From: Cognatishimia sp. SS12
Lineage (GTDB): Bacteria; Pseudomonadota; Alphaproteobacteria; Rhodobacterales; Rhodobacteraceae
Length of the DNA stretch: 64,000 nt
Direction: 5' to 3'
NCBI RefSeq assembly: GCF_028369055.1
Contig: NZ_JAQNCZ010000001.1
Coordinates: 124,001 to 188,000 of the forward strand
Part shown: piece by piece, positions 63,078 through 64,000 of the stretch
How the letters are laid out: every line of letters starts with the position of its first letter
Position numbering within the stretch: the stretch's first letter is position 1
Translations under genes and position numbers: made by a program
Notes under the pieces: generated by a model
What the model was told of the DNA's origin: nothing
The model's input: only the letters and a program-made list of their open reading frames with translations
The model's database searches: none

Positions 63078-64000
63078 ATGACAGAAATTGCGATCATCGG
63101 CTGCGGTTTCGTGGCGGATCTTTATATGCGGTCGTTTGCGCGATTTCCGCACGTGACCCTGCGCGCGGCTTATGATCGTGACACCGCGCGTCGCGATGCT
63201 TTCTGTGCGCATTGGAACATCGCGCCTGCTGACAGCCTAGAGGCGTTGCTGTCTGATCTGCCTGCTGCGGGTTTGGTGCTTAATCTAACCAACCCCGGCA
63301 GCCATTATGCGATCAATATGGCCTGCCTTGAGGCGGGCCATCATGTCTATTCGGAAAAACCGCTCGCCATAGCAATGGAAGAGGCGCAGGCCATTACCGC
63401 GCTTGCCAGATCGCAGGGGCTGCAGGTTGCGTCCGCGCCTTGCAGCGTGTTGTCTGAGGCCGCGCAAACCATGGGCAAAGCCCTGCGCGATGGTGTGGCT
63501 GGCACACCGCGGCTGATCTATGCAGAGCTTGACGATGGGTTTATTCCGCAGGCCCCGTTTGAGAGTTGGCACAGCGAAAGCGGCGCGCCATGGCCCGCGC
63601 AGGATGAATTCGAAGTGGGCTGTACCCTGGAACATGCGGGCTATTACCTCAGTTGGTTGATTGCATGGTTCGGCCCGGTAAAAACCGTGGTTGCGGCCGC
63701 CGCCGAAGTGCTGCCGGACAAATCCCCCAGTGGGCGGGGCACGCCTGATTTTTCCTGCGCGACGCTGTTTTTTCACGATGGCCCGGTCGTGCGGCTGACA
63801 TGCTCTATCGTTGCGCCGCATGATCACCAGATCCGCGTGATTGGCGACAAGGGCGTGCTGCGGCTGACCAAAGCCTGGGACAATAGCGCGCCAGTGCGGT
63901 TTTACCGCCGCCTGCGCATTCGCCGCCGTTTGCTTGAAAGCCCGCTGGGGCGGCGCATGCGTCTGGCAGGGCCACGCCAGCCCAAGATGGGCCGCTGGGG
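63078..64000 (+). CDS. Gfo/Idh/MocA-family oxidoreductase (partial at window edge)
   Basis: The frame starts at ATG 63078 and is open to the window end (about 307 residues seen). The N-terminal Rossmann motif is AIIGCGFVADLY, and EKPLA around residue 94 is the family's catalytic Lys-containing motif; EHAGYY may hold the general base. Such NAD(P)-dependent enzymes often modify nucleotide sugars or free sugars, which fits the polysaccharide locus. It lies 187 bases after, and divergent from, the WecG-like gene. The C-terminus is not visible. Confidence 0.92.
   Translation, partial: MTEIAIIGCGFVADLYMRSFARFPHVTLRAAYDRDTARRDAFCAHWNIAPADSLEALLSDLPAAGLVLNLTNPGSHYAINMACLEAGHHVYSEKPLAIAMEEAQAITALARSQGLQVASAPCSVLSEAAQTMGKALRDGVAGTPRLIYAELDDGFIPQAPFESWHSESGAPWPAQDEFEVGCTLEHAGYYLSWLIAWFGPVKTVVAAAAEVLPDKSPSGRGTPDFSCATLFFHDGPVVRLTCSIVAPHDHQIRVIGDKGVLRLTKAWDNSAPVRFYRRLRIRRRLLESPLGRRMRLAGPRQPKMGRW

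Noticed and set aside
1-64000. Search for tRNA/rRNA genes, CRISPR arrays, insertion sequences and prophage genes
   Set aside because: No cloverleaf-like sequence, spaced repeat array, transposase or integrase was recognised; short or divergent ones could be missed by eye.

Overview
The window looks like the chromosome of a marine alphaproteobacterium of the Roseobacter group (Rhodobacteraceae). The signs are moderately high GC, the phaZ-phaC-phaP-phaR cluster in its Rhodobacterales arrangement, gapR (DUF2312), a DUF2842 gene next to purA, a large acidic Rhodobacterales-type protein, and several short roseobacter-type hypothetical genes. I see no rRNA or tRNA gene, insertion sequence, CRISPR array or plasmid/phage module. 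Assignments rest on reading motifs and gene order; no database search was run.

Layout. 1-2.2 kb: 5' end of thrS, then a possible Rhodobacterales repeat and two overlapping alpha/beta hydrolase genes, the second without its serine nucleophile. 2.2-6.7 kb: polyhydroxyalkanoate (PHA) locus with CTGC-N3-GCAG inverted repeats that look like PhaR operators. 6.7-12.1 kb: DegT-type aminotransferase, class I amidotransferase and a complete polar amino-acid ABC importer. 12.2-24.7 kb: housekeeping and sensory genes (TerB-like, CHASE-PAS histidine kinase, GNAT, pyrG, secG, YciI, purA, DUF2842, acidic protein, thiamine diphosphokinase, EamA exporter). 24.7-30.4 kb: an SbtA-type bicarbonate transporter behind a short arginine-rich reading frame, acs, and a sulfide/persulfide operon (MBL persulfide dioxygenase-like, two YeeE/YedE halves, DUF442 phosphatase/sulfurtransferase) behind an ATTC-N8-GAAT repeat. 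30.7-38.3 kb: small protein, degenerate FadJ-like enzyme, gapR, an unknown gene, an orphan FbpB-like permease, a class IV aminotransferase and a Hint-domain protein.

38.5-64 kb is a polysaccharide locus of Wzx/Wzy type: secreted glycosidase-like RTX protein, GT4, GT2, Wzx flippase, second GT2, Wzz/Wzc-like chain-length protein, ExoY-like initiating transferase, Wzy-like polymerase, WecG/TagA transferase and a Gfo/Idh/MocA oxidoreductase. Inserted in it, apparently in the same operon (about 42.66-59.27 kb), is a two-protein PKS/NRPS line with its own phosphopantetheinyl transferase. The NRPS reads formyltransferase, condensation-domain remnant, adenylation domain split by a luciferase-like monooxygenase, carrier protein; its specificity residues read as glycine. 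The PKS reads KS-AT-KR-DH-ACP-TE, with KR before DH. The NRPS has no working condensation domain or release domain and the PKS has no loading module, so the simplest model is that an N-formylglycyl (perhaps oxidised) starter passes from NRPS to PKS, is extended and dehydrated, and is released by the thioesterase, possibly onto the polysaccharide or a glycolipid. This is the strongest candidate for an undescribed system here.

The operator assignments, the acyl-glycan idea and all product predictions are inferences. Domain calls and catalytic residues are read directly from the translated sequence.
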